Shown here: positions 1 through 12,799 of the stretch, piece after piece
Layout of the letters: each line of letters starts with the position of its first letter
Numbering within the stretch: the first letter of the stretch is position 1
NCBI GenBank assembly: GCA_023231475.1
Contig: JALJEE010002282.1
Coordinates: 62,001-126,000 of the forward strand
DNA length: 64,000 bases
Source of the DNA: Seison nebaliae
Taxonomy: Eukaryota; Rotifera; Pararotatoria; Seisonacea; Seisonidae
Direction: 5' to 3'
Program-made: the position numbers and the translations under genes
The notes under the pieces: model-generated
The model's input: the letters and a program-made list of their open reading frames with translations, nothing else
What the model was told of the DNA's origin: nothing
Databases searched by the model: none

Positions 1-1525
1 TCACTCCACTTCCTTCTCCCTCAACCTGTTTATTTATCAGAACATCTAAATATTTGTGAAGCTTATCAGTCTTTCCAAACGCCTCCTCTACTGTCAGTGA
101 GAGAAGACTAGTTTGAAAGTAGTACTTTTACTTATTACCGTTCCTACTAATTGTTTTCATCATCAAAACAACAGTTGTTTGAATGGCATGCGATTTGTAC
201 AAGTTTCTCTACCAATTATTCATTCAACTACTTTATGTTCTCATCAAATCGAAACAAACAAAAAAAATAAAGTTGTAAGAGAGAATTGAATACATTTGAT
301 GTTTCACATAATTCCAAAAAATGAGAAAAGATGAATAATATGTTCATACCAACCCAATCTGGAAGTTCCCGTTTCGTCATCGAGTGACACAGCTCCACAG
401 ACTAATGCCGATACGGTAAATCTGGCAAGATGGAATAAACGCATTTCATATTGTTGCTTAGTCAGAAATGACTCCTCCTCGCTAAGTGACTTAATGTTGG
501 CTAATAGTCGTCTTAAAATATTCGTCATAATTTCGAAGGAATTGGCGGGAGCATTATTGAATAAAACGATGGAGAAAGCGGAACACAAATCTGCCGTTCT
601 CAATTTGAAAGTATTACTTGTTCCTCTTTTCGTCTGGAGTTGTTTTATGGGAAGGTTTTAATACAAATATAAACATTCTTATCAATGGAATGGAGAAAGG
701 AACTTGAAGTGAGAGAAACCATTCGTTCATGATAATTAATGGTTTGTTTGTTGAAGTTTTCGATAACCAAACATTATCACTTCTCAAATGACCGTGTATA
801 TAACCTAGATGACGAGTGTTCATAAAACATGGAATCATTTCAAGAGAAACCGTTATTCAACAATCTTACCACTCTCCTCATCAATAACTTGTTGGATAAT
901 AATTGAAATCTCTCGAATATTTCCCCTTTCACCGCATCTACTTGACGAGGTGACGCCTTGAAATAATTATCGACCGCTTCGTCCCAAGTTGCCAAACCAT
1001 AAATCCAAGTTGATATAGCGAAACATAAATCTCGAGTGCACCACGACTCTTTATAACGACCCGAATTCCCGTAAGGCAAAGTGACACAAGACGTTTTCAA
1101 CTGAATAATCTCCTTCTCTAACAAATATTGGGGAGTGAATTTCCTACGCAATTTCGTATTCGAATCATCCGAATCGAAATTAAGAGCGAACACTGTAACG
1201 GAATGATCGAATACATGTAATAGATATTTCGTCCCTGCTATGCTCACCTAATAAGAGTCTGCTAATCAGTTTACTTAGAAGAATCAAAATCAACTTCACC
1301 AGATGATGGTATCAATATCACTTCGAAAACAGTCTGTGTTGACAAGGTCTTCTTCCACCCATATGAATCGTAGTAGTATTTATTGCCATTATAACTGTGA
1401 ACAGTGAATGATGAGGAAATATCATTGTCATAAACGAGGTATGACTCACCCAAGAGAAAAAGAAAGAAAAAATTTAGTATTTTATTTACTCTAATCATTT
1501 CAAAATAGTGTGAAATTGATGTCAA
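1..1525 (-). CDS. Divergent CHK/EcKinase-like protein, probable pseudokinase (runs off left edge)
   Basis: Four or five exons can be joined on the minus strand. Exon 1 (about 1525-1310) carries a hydrophobic N-terminal stretch (NKILNFFFLFLL) that could be a signal peptide. Later exons lie at about 1230-850, 804-640, 600-335 and 90-1. The join at 850/804 reads LLNN-G-YIHGHLRSDNVWL. This resembles the catalytic loop of CHK/EcKinase-type small-molecule kinases, which usually read HGDLWSxNI. The following exon has the motif ADLCSAFSIVLF, like the DLxxLL helix after the metal-binding strand in that family. The catalytic Asp is replaced by His (HGH), and the metal-binding D of the IIDxQ strand appears as an NEW motif, so an active kinase is unlikely. 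Family assignment is inferred from motif spacing only, and the 640/600 join was not resolved. The C-terminus lies outside the window. Confidence 0.35.
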
Positions 1526-3896
1526 TATTCAAATGTTAATTGATTATGTTTCATTTTATTTTGATGTGCTTCATCGGTCATTACCATGGCAATGATATTA
1601 TGAGTCGACAATCCAATTAAATTCTTCCGTTACCACTCCAGTTTGAATTGTCATTAAAATTCCTTCTCCCACTCATTTGAAATTTAGCCTTGTCCTTCCA
1701 TTTTCTCCCTTTAGCCACTCTTTCCATACATTAAATTGAACTTTAAAGAAATTCAAATTTTGCTTCATTCACATCTAATAGAAATTTAAAACTGTACAGT
1801 GCACAGAAAATGTTGAAATTAAAAGAGTGAATTACAACACGAACACACACTGTCTCTCTGAACAATGACAAATGACATGATGATACGATGGGGCTGTGAA
1901 CCGAAAACGACGTCAGACAATTTTGTTTGAAGGGAAAGAAACTGAATAAATTATTCAGATATTACTTAATATTTAATTGGCCCATGACGAAGCTTATGAT
2001 AATTGACGAAAAGAAATTTTATTCTGACCATATGCAACTACTTGGAGTTAACGCACCTTCCGGGTCAAATAGAAGAGTGAATACAGTGACTAATTACATG
2101 AAAGTAAAAGGAAGAAGACTGAATAAGAATAAGATAAAATTTCGAGGCGGCTCACAATGCTGAAGATGTTTATTGGATCTCGTGAGACGATGAGAAGTTC
2201 TTTATTGAATATTGCATTCATTTTGTTGACATAACATTCTAATTAAACTGCTTCTATTCGCTTTCGTAAACGTTAAGGGCACGATCGATGGAAAGCAGCG
2301 AAACTGTTGAGAAACATATAAACGTCTTACATTACATCTCTATGAATAAATATTAGATTGTATGCTTTGTTGGAGTCACGTCCTATTGAAAACAAATGTG
2401 CAAATGTAAAACGACGATCGGTTCATGCCAAGTTCATCTGCAATCGATGGATGAGGCGTAAATGGGCATACAATCATCTCACAACGGAAGTCAATTTATC
2501 TTCCATTCATTATTCGTCTGATTTGATTTGAATGTTATCAATTATCGCCGGTGTGTTTCACACAATTTTCATATCACTCTTCGTTTTATCGTGGAATGAG
2601 AATATTTTCGCCGATACGAACACGACTAAAGTGTATCTTCATTAATCCTTAAATGTTTTCCTTTTTTCCTTTATACAAAATAAAGAATTTCTACTTCATC
2701 AACCATTTGAACTAGATGATCGAATCAATCGATGATGCTAATGAATGGATCAATTTCGAAGAAGTTATTTCATGACGCTTTCTCACCACCCCCACTTCTC
2801 CAACCAATAGTCGTCTTCCATATATCGGAATGAATATGGAATTATGTAATTGAATTGAATCAGAATTAGATGAGATTTCTTCTCAACGAACTCAATAGAG
2901 ATACATTCCAGTTATTTAATTCGACAATCATATGCACAAGTGTCGATGATAATTTGATTAATCTTTTCTGCTTCATCTTCAATTTATCGAACAATATCCA
3001 TAAAATGTTGAAGAATCTTCACATTCGAATTCTTCTCTAATATTCTCACTTCACCAAATTCTTTTCGATCAACATGAGTGATTCATGTTAATTAAATGAT
3101 ATTATTCCAATTCTCTCATTCTTTGTCATCGGATTGATGCAATTGATAATATACCATTTTTCCTCCTCCATTAGATTCGATATGTTAATTCTCGTCGAAA
3201 GTAATGGCAGTTAAATTAGTGTGTAAAGAAACATTATCCGAAAAAAAAAACGTTTACTACTCATCGCATCTCCACGTCATTGTAGAAAGGAGAAACTTTA
3301 TGAGAAAGATGACCTGTCAACTTCTACTTTATTAAACGAGCATATGATACCGATCAATTGACGAATAACTCCCGCGACGAGCACAATTCATCAAATTCCT
3401 ACTCAATCAGTATTCGTAGTGCTCTCTCTCATCCCCATTAACCAATCAGAAAAAAAAACTTTTCTTTATTCGCAGATCGAACATTTTTTCATTTTATTTT
3501 TTCATAAATTTTCCGAAAATTTACTCTTAATTACGGAAATCTTTTTCATCTCGAAATCTCTTCCGTTTTTTCCAAATTAAAATTTCTCCAAAAGAATTCT
3601 CATTTAAATTTAAATTTCTGGAAAGAATTTTAATTTTTTCTATTGAAATTTTTGGAATAGAATTTCATTTTTAAACTGAAATTTCTCGGAAACAATGTGA
3701 ATTTGAGTTCAATTAAAGTTTTTTTAAGAAAAGTAAAATTGGAATTTTTTTGAAAGTAAACTTCTGGGAGGAATTAACTCGAATTTCGGTAGAGTGATTT
3801 TTAAATGGAGAAATATTAGTAATTAGTCAGTGATTGGAACAGTAGTTGTCAGTATTTGGAAAGGAATTACGCTCGTTATAATAACAGAGAACGTAA
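1526..3896. other. Intergenic, no supported gene
   Basis: AT-rich sequence with only short random reading frames; the frame at 1927-2163 has no recognisable motif. A near-palindromic RFX/X-box-like site lies at 1580-1593. The stretch 3480-3800 is low complexity, with many diverged copies of a GAAATTTCT-like word. Confidence 0.5.
1580..1593. promoter_or_regulatory. X-box-like (RFX) motif, weak
   Basis: The sequence ATTACCATGGCAAT matches 12 of 14 positions of the X-box consensus GTHNYYATRRNAAC. It lies about 55 bp upstream of the minus-strand start at 1525. RFX factors bind such imperfect inverted repeats. One such match can occur by chance, so this is only a candidate. Confidence 0.25.
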
Positions 3897-4168
3897 TGTC
3901 AATAGATCAAATGTTAGACGTTCTCAAGGAGAAACGTGCGATGATGACGATCTTATTCATTATTGCCGTTCCTTTCCTTATGGTGCGCGTCGATATATGT
4001 AGATGTGATCGAACAATAAATATTAAGTAATTGTTACAATAATTGTTTAATTCGTATATTTAATTGTGGAATTCATTCTTTTCTCCCCTTTCAATCTTCG
4101 TCGCCAGGAAAAAGAAAAAAAAACCGGTTGATCTGATCTATGATGGAGCAACAGATACATCACAGTGA
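3897..4168 (+). CDS. Possible small single-pass membrane protein (two exons)
   Basis: An ATG at 3897 opens a frame with a short amphipathic start (MSIDQMLDVLKEKRAM), then a hydrophobic segment (TILFIIAVPFLM) and basic residues. A plausible GT-AG intron (about 4027 to the CAG before the GAAAAAG run) keeps the frame. It joins a second exon encoding a lysine run followed by PVDLIYDGATDTSQ and a stop. The product would be about 63 aa. No family is recognised. Only hydropathy and one in-phase splice support it, so it may be a chance reading frame. Confidence 0.2.
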
Positions 4169-5333
4169 GACATCTATAGAAGATCAATCAATGGAGGTAT
4201 TTAGATAGATATTTAGATGTCTCGTTCGAGATCCCTTTGCAACTTGATTATCTGACGACCTTCTTCTGTTTGTATTGGCATCGATAGACGTCATGATTCT
4301 CAATAGATGTCATTTGACATTGAAACGGAATTATGAGAGATAAGAATGAATCGATTCTCCAACGTTATTTCCTTTTTAAACAATAATCGAATGTGTAAAA
4401 GAGAAAATTGGGGAATAGAATTGAGGACTAATGATGAAGCTGAGGATGTGTTGGTGTTAGTACAAGAAAGTGGTAAGGATGAAGAATGAAACAAGAAAAT
4501 GTTTGAAGAAAATTCTCTACGCCTCTTTACATGTTCTTCCCCATGAAAATTTTGTCTTTCCTATTGAATCGATCAAATATTAGATTAAACCGTTTCTTCT
4601 TTTCCTTCTTCTGTTGCAATTTTCACCAATTTATCATGCAGCTTCTCCACAACACAACATGTTTATCATCCATTCTTGGAGAACACCGTTATCATCTCTC
4701 CAACGAGTTGTCTGTTGGATTCATTAATAATATTCATTAAATACACATTAAATAAAATAAAATCTGAAAAAAACTTTTCTCAAATTTTCATTCATCTTTC
4801 AATTTTTTAAAAATATCTCTCAATTTGTACTAGGGAAATTGAGAAGGAAATTGGCGGGCGGCGTCTTCAATAAAAGGGAATTGTTTTCTTTTTCTTGGAC
4901 AACGACAGATTGTGTATCAATAATTTTTTTTCCAGATCCGATACGTCTTAGAAATAATATTAGGCAATTAATTAATGAATGATGGTAAAATAAATAGAGG
5001 ATGTTAGTTGTCTATAAATTGGAATGAAATCTCGTTGAGAAGTAAATTTTTTGTAAAATGTTCTTTATCATTACTATTCATTCTTCTACCAACTGAATGA
5101 ATTCTTGAAGTAGATTTTCCAATAATTTCACTTTATTAGATATCCGATACAATAATTTTCATTAAGAAAAGTTTCCTGCTTTTTTTTCTTTCTCTCCACC
5201 TCCTATTTGAAAATGTCCATTTTACATGAAATTTCACTAATTAATAATTCATTTCGTATTCGACATTCTACTTCACATTTTGCGACGCATCATTTCCATC
5301 AGTAGATAAATATCACATTCATGGATTAAGTGA
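4169..5333. other. Intergenic / putative upstream region of the nuclear receptor
   Basis: No coding exon is supported here. The open frames at 4300-4494 (-) and 4531-4740 (+) have no family features and biased, low-complexity composition. The region probably holds the promoter and 5' UTR of the nuclear receptor that starts at 5334. Confidence 0.4.
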
Positions 5334-7135
5334 ATGGATCCAAACCATTTCTTAGTAAACCGATGTAAAGTGGAACAATCCCAAAGGTTACCGTTCCAAC
5401 TGAAAGTAGATCGGAATGACGCCAATCTATTGGGTAAATTGCAAGATGTCTTACATAATTCTTCCACTTACAATTCATCATCATCAACATCAGGAGAAAT
5501 TAATGAAAATCTTATAAATAATCTTCCGTCATCCATCACCACTTTCACCACCACCACCATCACATCATCATCAACAACCATAACACCATCATCATCATCA
5601 TCATCAACAACAACAACACCATCATCGTCATCTATAACCAGTGCATTGACAAATGAGCAGAAGATTCAATCCTATCGGAATACATTTCAAATGATTCTCA
5701 GTAATTTGATGTATAGTTCTAGTTCGAGTGTAGAAGGGAATTTGGCGACACTCAATAACAATCAAACCATCACCACCACCGTCAATAATGCGGAGAAAGG
5801 GTTGGTGATGAATACTAACCAATATTCGAATGGAAACGGTAGAAATGTGGAATGTGCTAACGTCAAATGTAAAAGAGAAACGATTGAGAAGAAGACAAAT
5901 TCGTCCGGTAACTATGTCTCAGCGGCTTGTGTGGTTTGTGAAGATAAGAGTAGTGGGAAACATTACGGACAATTTACGTGTGAAGGTTGCAAGAGTTTCT
6001 TCAAGAGAAGTATACGACGCGATCTCAGATATTCTTGTAAATCGATGAAGAATTGTCATATTGATATCAATCATCGGAATCAATGTCAATTTTGTCGATT
6101 ACAGAAATGTCTCATGAAAGGAATGAAGCCGGAAGGTTTAAAAATTAATTGAAAATTTTCCATTTATTTTTTCCATTCTTCTTCATAGCCGTTCAGCGAG
6201 GTCGCGGGTCCATCATTCCCAAAGGTGAACAGTCGGGTCTCCAATCCAACGAGAATAAAATTAATTGCAACAATCATTTTCCCAACAATAGACAAACGAT
6301 TAACAACAATAACAACATTAATAAAAATTTTGTAGACAATGATCAAAATTCGTTTAATGAGAATAAGAGTCAATTGTTAAATAATTTAACGAGCTTATTC
6401 CCAATGAACAATATGAATAATATCAGTCGCAATCCAACGAGAAAACGTCATTTTCCCATCGACATCACTGACGAGCAAATCGATTACACATCATCAATGA
6501 TCGATGCATTGCGAGAGAGTGAAGATAATGTCTGTAAAATTTTCCAATTGAATTCTTTGAGATATTTGAAAGAGAATAGATTTATCTCCTTTTTTCTCAT
6601 TCCTCTCTTCGTCAGTCAACGAACATTAACTTTCTCGGAGAAATTACTTCAGGAATTAGTCAAATATTCAACCACAATAAATAATGAAAATCCTTTTACT
6701 TTGATGACTATATTGACGAAATTAAATAAATTGTCTATCGCTCTCCAAATCGATGAGAATGACAGGAAATTTCTCATTATTCTTATTGTCAGTAAACTCC
6801 AACAAATGTTCTCAATCACCATCACATCGAATGAATTCCTCACGAATGTCATCTCGAAATCCTCGAAAGAAACCAACCGATATCGTCACTTGATCGAAGC
6901 GAGTTCACTTTATGTTTGTGCAATTACACCATATGTAGATATTATTAAGAAATCTACTGGAAATACCCCTGCAACATCTACTTACAATTGTGGAACTACC
7001 GTCTCGTCATCTGTCGGTAACTTAGGAAAATTGGTAACGATTCAAGCATTCATTGCCAACTGGTATGAGAAACTGGATGGTAAAAGAAAATTCAATGGCG
7101 CCACATTTACGATCGAAAATATTTTGGCTTATTAA
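5334..7135 (+). CDS. Nuclear receptor, NR2F/COUP-TF type DNA-binding domain
   Basis: Two exons, 5334-6135 and 6189-7135, with a 53-nt intron, give 582 aa. The N-terminal ~190 residues are rich in Ser/Thr/Asn, with poly-Ser and poly-Thr runs. A complete two-finger DNA-binding domain occupies about 199-264, with eight zinc-binding Cys. Its P-box, EGCKS, is characteristic of COUP-TF/seven-up/UNC-55 receptors. The intron falls exactly before VQRGRG, the T-box of NR2F receptors (AVQRGR in COUP-TF), which supports the splice. The C-terminal ~310 residues should hold the ligand-binding domain, but only helical, Ile/Leu/Asn-rich sequence is seen and no LBD signature is convincing. It is likely a sequence-specific transcription regulator in the nucleus. 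Orthology to COUP-TF is inferred from the DBD alone. Confidence 0.85.
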
Positions 7136-10100
7136 CATCTTTTTCACTCTTGCTTCTTTTCATCTTTTTCCTTCTTTTTCATCGAATTTATTTAAGAGAA
7201 TTTTCTTCGAATGTTTTCAAATTTAACGATTTTAACCACCAATAAATTTTGTATTACCACAAATTTTCTTCTTTTTCATTTCTTACGCACAAAGCAGATG
7301 ACGCACAACTTAGACCAATTTATCACTCTAATTTGTGGATACCTAAATTTAAAATTTTTTTATGTTTGAACTTTACTATTAGTAACAATTCTTCTTGGGT
7401 GGTGGTTGTAGCTAAATCTGGGTAGCATGACGTTTAGTAACTAATCGCTATATCTCTAATTTTGTAATTATTTTCCATTAGTGAACTCAATTTTGAGTTG
7501 AATTATTCAACTTCAATATTTTTTTATAGTTTTCGATTTCAAATGATTGTTATAATTAATTATATCAATCTGATGCTAGAGTTAGGCCATTTTAAATGAA
7601 ATCATCTTGTTTAAACAATGAATTTCAATCGTTTTAACAATGAGAATATTAGTTAGAAATTTAAACGACTTTAGAATCACAATTTGTGATAACGTTCCGA
7701 TTGCTAACTAACAAAGAGTCGTAAGTTAGAGCGTCTTAAAATGTCTTAAGTCTCTAGATGACGATCTAAGTATGATGATCCAAAACATAAAACATGATAT
7801 AAACCATGACAAAAGTGGAACGATCCACTTGGTCGAGGGTGTTTGTTTTGGCCAGAAGGAGCATTGTGGGGAATAAAACCTTGTTGAGATGACCGAAAAT
7901 TCAAATATAAGATGGTTATAAGAACAGTCGATAACTTAAAGTAATAATAAGTAACATTTTAAAAATTAAAATTTAATTATTCTCGAAAAATTAAAATTTT
8001 TGATTGAAAAACTGCCTTATAAAATAGTAGTGCATACAACGAAAAAATTTATTTGCATATAAATTTTAAGAGTATACATTTTCCTCCACAATTTTGTTTT
8101 TAAATTAAAGATCCCGAGTACATGTATCCTTACTTGCAAGTAAGGATATATAATTATTTATTTAAATATAATTCCAATTTGGATAAAATATAAAAAAGTT
8201 GGATAATCCGTTGAATAATAATATAATGTACAATATCATAAGGAAAGACTGAATCATATATATATACAGTAGATGAAGAGCCATGAAAAGAAACAGAAAG
8301 TACACTATCGATTCAATTCAATTTTTTCTGGACAAACGATTTTGTTCGTGCCATTTTCTCACGGTACCTATTTTGAACTCTTCTCACGGTACCTAACAAG
8401 TGCTTTATGTAACCTGTAAGTGCTTTCTTTTTCATTCGTGGCACTTCCATTCTTTTTATCGTTGATCTTCGACGATATATTTGCGCCCTTTCTTTATTAT
8501 CATATTAATAACCTAAAAATGAGATAAAAAATATTATGAAAATGAATATAAACCTTAAAATTTCTATTCTAAAAATAATAAGATAAGAAGCTCGTTTATA
8601 TATATTCATTGAAAATTACAATCCAAATTCGTTTGTTTAAATTTTATTTCGACTATTTTCCAATTGACATTTAACTCGATTAATACAAATTAACTGTCGT
8701 TAATGTGCGATAAGGAAAGATATAAAATATTGGCATGTTTTGCCGATGCTAATAATATCTTTGAAACTACATAACCTCTTCTGTTTATTTTTCACTTATA
8801 TCATTTGATTCTCATATTCATATTTATCATTTGCTGGATGAAAAAAATGAACCAACATAAAGTAATTTATCCGTAACCGCAATCAAATTTATTATTACTC
8901 TTCAAAACTAATTAATCGCTCTTCTCAGGGTTATAATTAAAATGTGAATTTTCCTTCAAATCCACATCAATACATTTTACCATGACTAGTACAGTCAAAC
9001 TAATGTACTTAAAGAAAAGAGCATTCAAATAAATTTAGTTCAGTTATAATATTATTATTATTTTTTGTTGAGGTGTGTAAAATCCGCTAAGGCATGTAAA
9101 AATCATCTATTCCGATTTTGTAAATTTTGAAAAGTTGTGAACATTAAATCTTTTTCTTTTAACTTCGTTTTCCTGGACAATAATTTTTATTCTTTGTTAT
9201 ATTATTTTTATTAAAAGTAAATTTCAGCAAATGAAACCTACGATTCTCATAACTACGATTTGCGAAGAGTATAAGCTTAGAACTTTTAGGTGATTAATCC
9301 TCTGTTGATTTGTGGAGATGATTTTCCGGGTATCGCTGCCAATGACAATAGTTTATGACAGTGACAGTTAATGAAAAAATGTATTGTTATATAACTTCAA
9401 ACTTTGTAACTTCGTATTATAGAAATTACAAATTGTAATTTACAATTATTGAAGATTTTTCTATGATAAATAGAATTTACGTTCTTTCATTCCAAGTTTC
9501 ATAAGAAATTATGCAGTCATTGGCTTTAAAAATTTTGGTGCTCTCATTTCATGATTAATATACTACATTTAACTGTAACAACATTGCTAATTTTTATCTT
9601 TTTATCTTTCATGAAGTTATTTATAGGAAACATTTTACATCAAAAAATTGTTGTTCACTAATCGGAAATTTTCTTAAAACATGCAATTTGATATAGAATC
9701 TTAATAACAAGTTCTAACAAGTTCGATATATTTTTATTAAATTTTAATTCACCCTAATTAGTAACTAAAATTTTTTCACGTGGAATTTTCTTCAAACCGG
9801 AAAGTGGATTTTTAACTTTATGATAACTTCACGAAACTTAAATGTTTTCATTTCTTTTGTTTTTGTGAGAATTGGAGCATTCTTGAAAATTTTGGTTTTG
9901 TGATGGATGGTGAAAATCAATTAATCGAAAAGGAAACAATTAAATTAAATTATTCTTGTTAGAAGGATTCAATTGGCATCGAAGTGTAACAGGCGCAAAA
10001 CGAAAGAGAAATATTATCGTGACCTTTCTTTCCCAATGAAGTGTGTTGAGAATTGAAGAAGAGTTGTCTAAATAAGAGAACGAACATTCGTGTTTCTTTA

Positions 10101-10520
10101 AAAATCTTAACGATAAGTGGGACACATGTTGGAATATTTCAATTTTTGTTTATTCTACGAACGATTATTGAAATGGGAGAAATGAAGTTTTCATATTCCA
10201 TTGTCAGTATATGTGTAGTCTAATCGAACGTTGTTCTTGAATATTTAATAAGTTGATGACAGGAGGAAGAAAAAATTCGCTTGCACCAAACATTTAGGTC
10301 ATTATTCGCTCTGGGTCATTTGCATCGAACGTAAATTCTTATAAAGATCGGTCACTTATGTGCGAAGAAGAGAGACTTGATCTACACGAATACGATATGG
10401 AATAGATTCAAGGACTTCTCTCCAAATACAGAAATCTTTACTTCTCGATAAGGAAGAGTGGGAAATAAAAATAGAAAAATTTTTGTGGAAATTAACAGAA
10501 TTGTTTTATACGTTTTAGAA
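7136..10520. other. Intergenic, AT-rich, no supported gene
   Basis: About 3.4 kb with no coding exon that could be supported on either strand. It contains a 24-bp perfect palindrome at 8125-8148 and a 15-bp direct repeat (TTCTCACGGTACCTA) at 8356-8370 and 8381-8395. Composition is more AT-rich than the flanking genes, consistent with decayed repeats. Confidence 0.5.
8125..8148. repeat. Perfect 24-bp palindrome
   Basis: The arms TATCCTTACTTG and CAAGTAAGGATA are exact reverse complements with no spacer. It lies in gene-free DNA between the nuclear receptor and the coiled-coil gene. It could be a short cruciform-forming sequence or the remnant of a foldback element. Confidence 0.6.
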
Positions 10521-12371
10521 ATGAGAGTCGGTCGATCTAAAACTGCCATTGATATATCGAACGTAAAAGAAAACATCAAGTCAACTAATCGATTACGAAC
10601 AGGAAAACTGAAAGGAAATGAACAACTAGGTAGTAGTTATTTGAAGTTTTGAAATAAACAATTCTTTTCTTAGGACCTAAACTGCCTCACATCCGAATCA
10701 CTCAAGACGATATGTCAACTTCGATGTGTTTCAAAGAATTTTTTGAACACTTCAAATATTGTGGTTTGATTTATGATGAAAATGTCCAATTGAGTAACGT
10801 ATACACTTTAGGCAATTATAATCAATATTGGGATTTGTTGAAAGCGAAAAATGATTTTGGAATAAACGAATTATTCATAGAAGATTTTATCCTATCACAA
10901 ACTATCAACGATAAACGAAGTATTTATAAATTGTGGGAAAATGGAGAAATTAAAGATTTTAATCCGAATAATTTCGATTTGTTGGAACGTGAAGAAAAGT
11001 TAATATTTTCCCGATTTATAATTATTCATTGTCATTCAAGTGAGTTAAATTTAAGTTTGGTTGACGAAATGTTTGAGAGTGAAAAAACTGAAGCGACGGA
11101 AGATATCGGAGAGAATGAAAATGTTGTGAAAGATAAAGAAGAGAATCCGTTCGATGATCGGAATTTTAATCATTTCGCTTTATCATTGAAATGGAACTCC
11201 ATGAAAGTTACAGAACGAATTTATTTTATAAACGATTGTCGGAAATTCCAAAGAAAATTAAATCGAAGAAAGAAGAATGTTTAAAAAAGAATTTTGAAAT
11301 TCCTTTAAAATTATCTTCAATTTTCTTATTAAAGATTAGAAGGACATATTTGAATCGCTGGAAAAGTGATTTGGAAGTCATCGAGAAAGAAATAGAAGAG
11401 AAAGAACTTGAATTGGAGGAGAAAAAAGAATATTTCAATGAAATATCGGATGAATATTCAGTGCGAATTGACGAATCGATTAAGAAACGGAATTATGTTA
11501 AACAAAAATGTTTGGATGAAGCTGATAAGCGATTACAATTAATTCGAGAAGATCGTGATTTGAAACGTCAGGAAAGGAAAAAAATTCATGAAGTAAAACT
11601 GAAGAATTTTCGAAGTTTGTACAAGGAAAAATTGAAAGTTAGAAATTTATAAAAATAATATAAAAAATATTAAAAATTTTAAGAAATTTAGTCAACTGAA
11701 AAATGATGCTGAGAATGATGATGAAATTTTTAAGATAAGAGAAGACGAACAAAAATATTATGTGGAGCACGAGAAAAATATTCAGGAGGAATGTTTCGAT
11801 TATGACGAGAAAGAAGAAGAGATCGATAAAGAAGAAGAAAATGAAGATAATCAAATTTATGGTTTGTTTTTTATGGAAAATTTTAAAAAATTAATGTTGT
11901 TCTAGCTAAAGACAATAGAGAAGAAGAAGAATTGATGGAGAAAGAGGATGAAGAATGTAAAAAGATTAAAGAAGAAGCTACTCGTCAAGTGAAATTCTTC
12001 GGAAATCTACTCCTAACTCTGCAGAACGATCTGATTCAATTGAAAGAAAGACAGAGTGATTTGAGTGGGAAGATTAATGAGATGGAGGAGTTGCAAGAGA
12101 AAGAAAGTGAAGAGATCATCAAACTCCAAAGTTGAACAAATTAATTTTTTGATTTAAAAACTCTAAGAAAATTTTAGTGACAATCGATGAGAAGGTGGAG
12201 AATAGTAAGAATGAACTGAAAGAAATTATCAATTCGAAATATACGAAATTAATTCGAGTTCGTGAGAAGAATATGAGTCGAAGAAGAGACCTATTCAGTT
12301 TAATTCATACACAAGCTAAAACTCGTCCATTTAATTACACGTACAATATTACGTGGCCGATGCGAAGATAA
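10521..12371 (+). CDS. Orphan coiled-coil protein, 537 aa
   Basis: Six exons join in phase: 10521-10629, 10674-11278, 11335-11637, 11684-11861, 11906-12130 and 12178-12371. The N-terminal third is not coiled coil and contains an acidic, aromatic segment (for example FFEHFKYCGLIYDENVQLSN). From about residue 235 onward it is Glu/Lys-rich with heptad-like stretches (EKEIEEKELELEEKKEYF) and further helical segments to near the end. It closes with TYNITWPMRR. No catalytic motif, signal peptide or membrane segment is seen. This domain pattern fits a structural or ciliary/cytoskeletal protein, but no family was recognised. The start is the first ATG after an in-frame stop-free run; an upstream start is possible. 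It ends about 430 bp before SLC35C1 on the same strand. Confidence 0.7.
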
Positions 12372-12799
12372 AAAGAGATTTATTTTTAATTCGATAAAAC
12401 TTTTATATTCTCTAATTTTCATTGAAATTTCAAACCGAATTAAATGAACGACTCAATTTTAAGTATTCATTTGAATAATTAATTATATCTCTTTATATAT
12501 CATCTCTGTATTAATTAAATGAATAATTGATATTTCCTTCTTTTATAAACATCTCCATTAAAATAAACAAATTTTTTACAAACATTTTTAAGGGGGAAAA
12601 AGACATAGAGATATATTCAAATAATCAGTTTAATTGAGGAATAATTTCTTAATTAAATCCTCTTCCATTGTTATCCCATTCCCAATGAATTAATAAAATG
12701 TCTTAAAATGAAAAAAGAGGAAAAAGTTATTTTTCGTGACATTTCCCAAAATGTTTCATTTGAAATTAGAAAGAAGATTTAAGAGAGGAAGAAGAGAAG

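Noticed and set aside
11191-11334. Second reading frame overlapping the coiled-coil gene
   Set aside because: This part lies in the intron or in the shadow frame; the GT-AG intron 11279-11334 joins the two long frames in phase.
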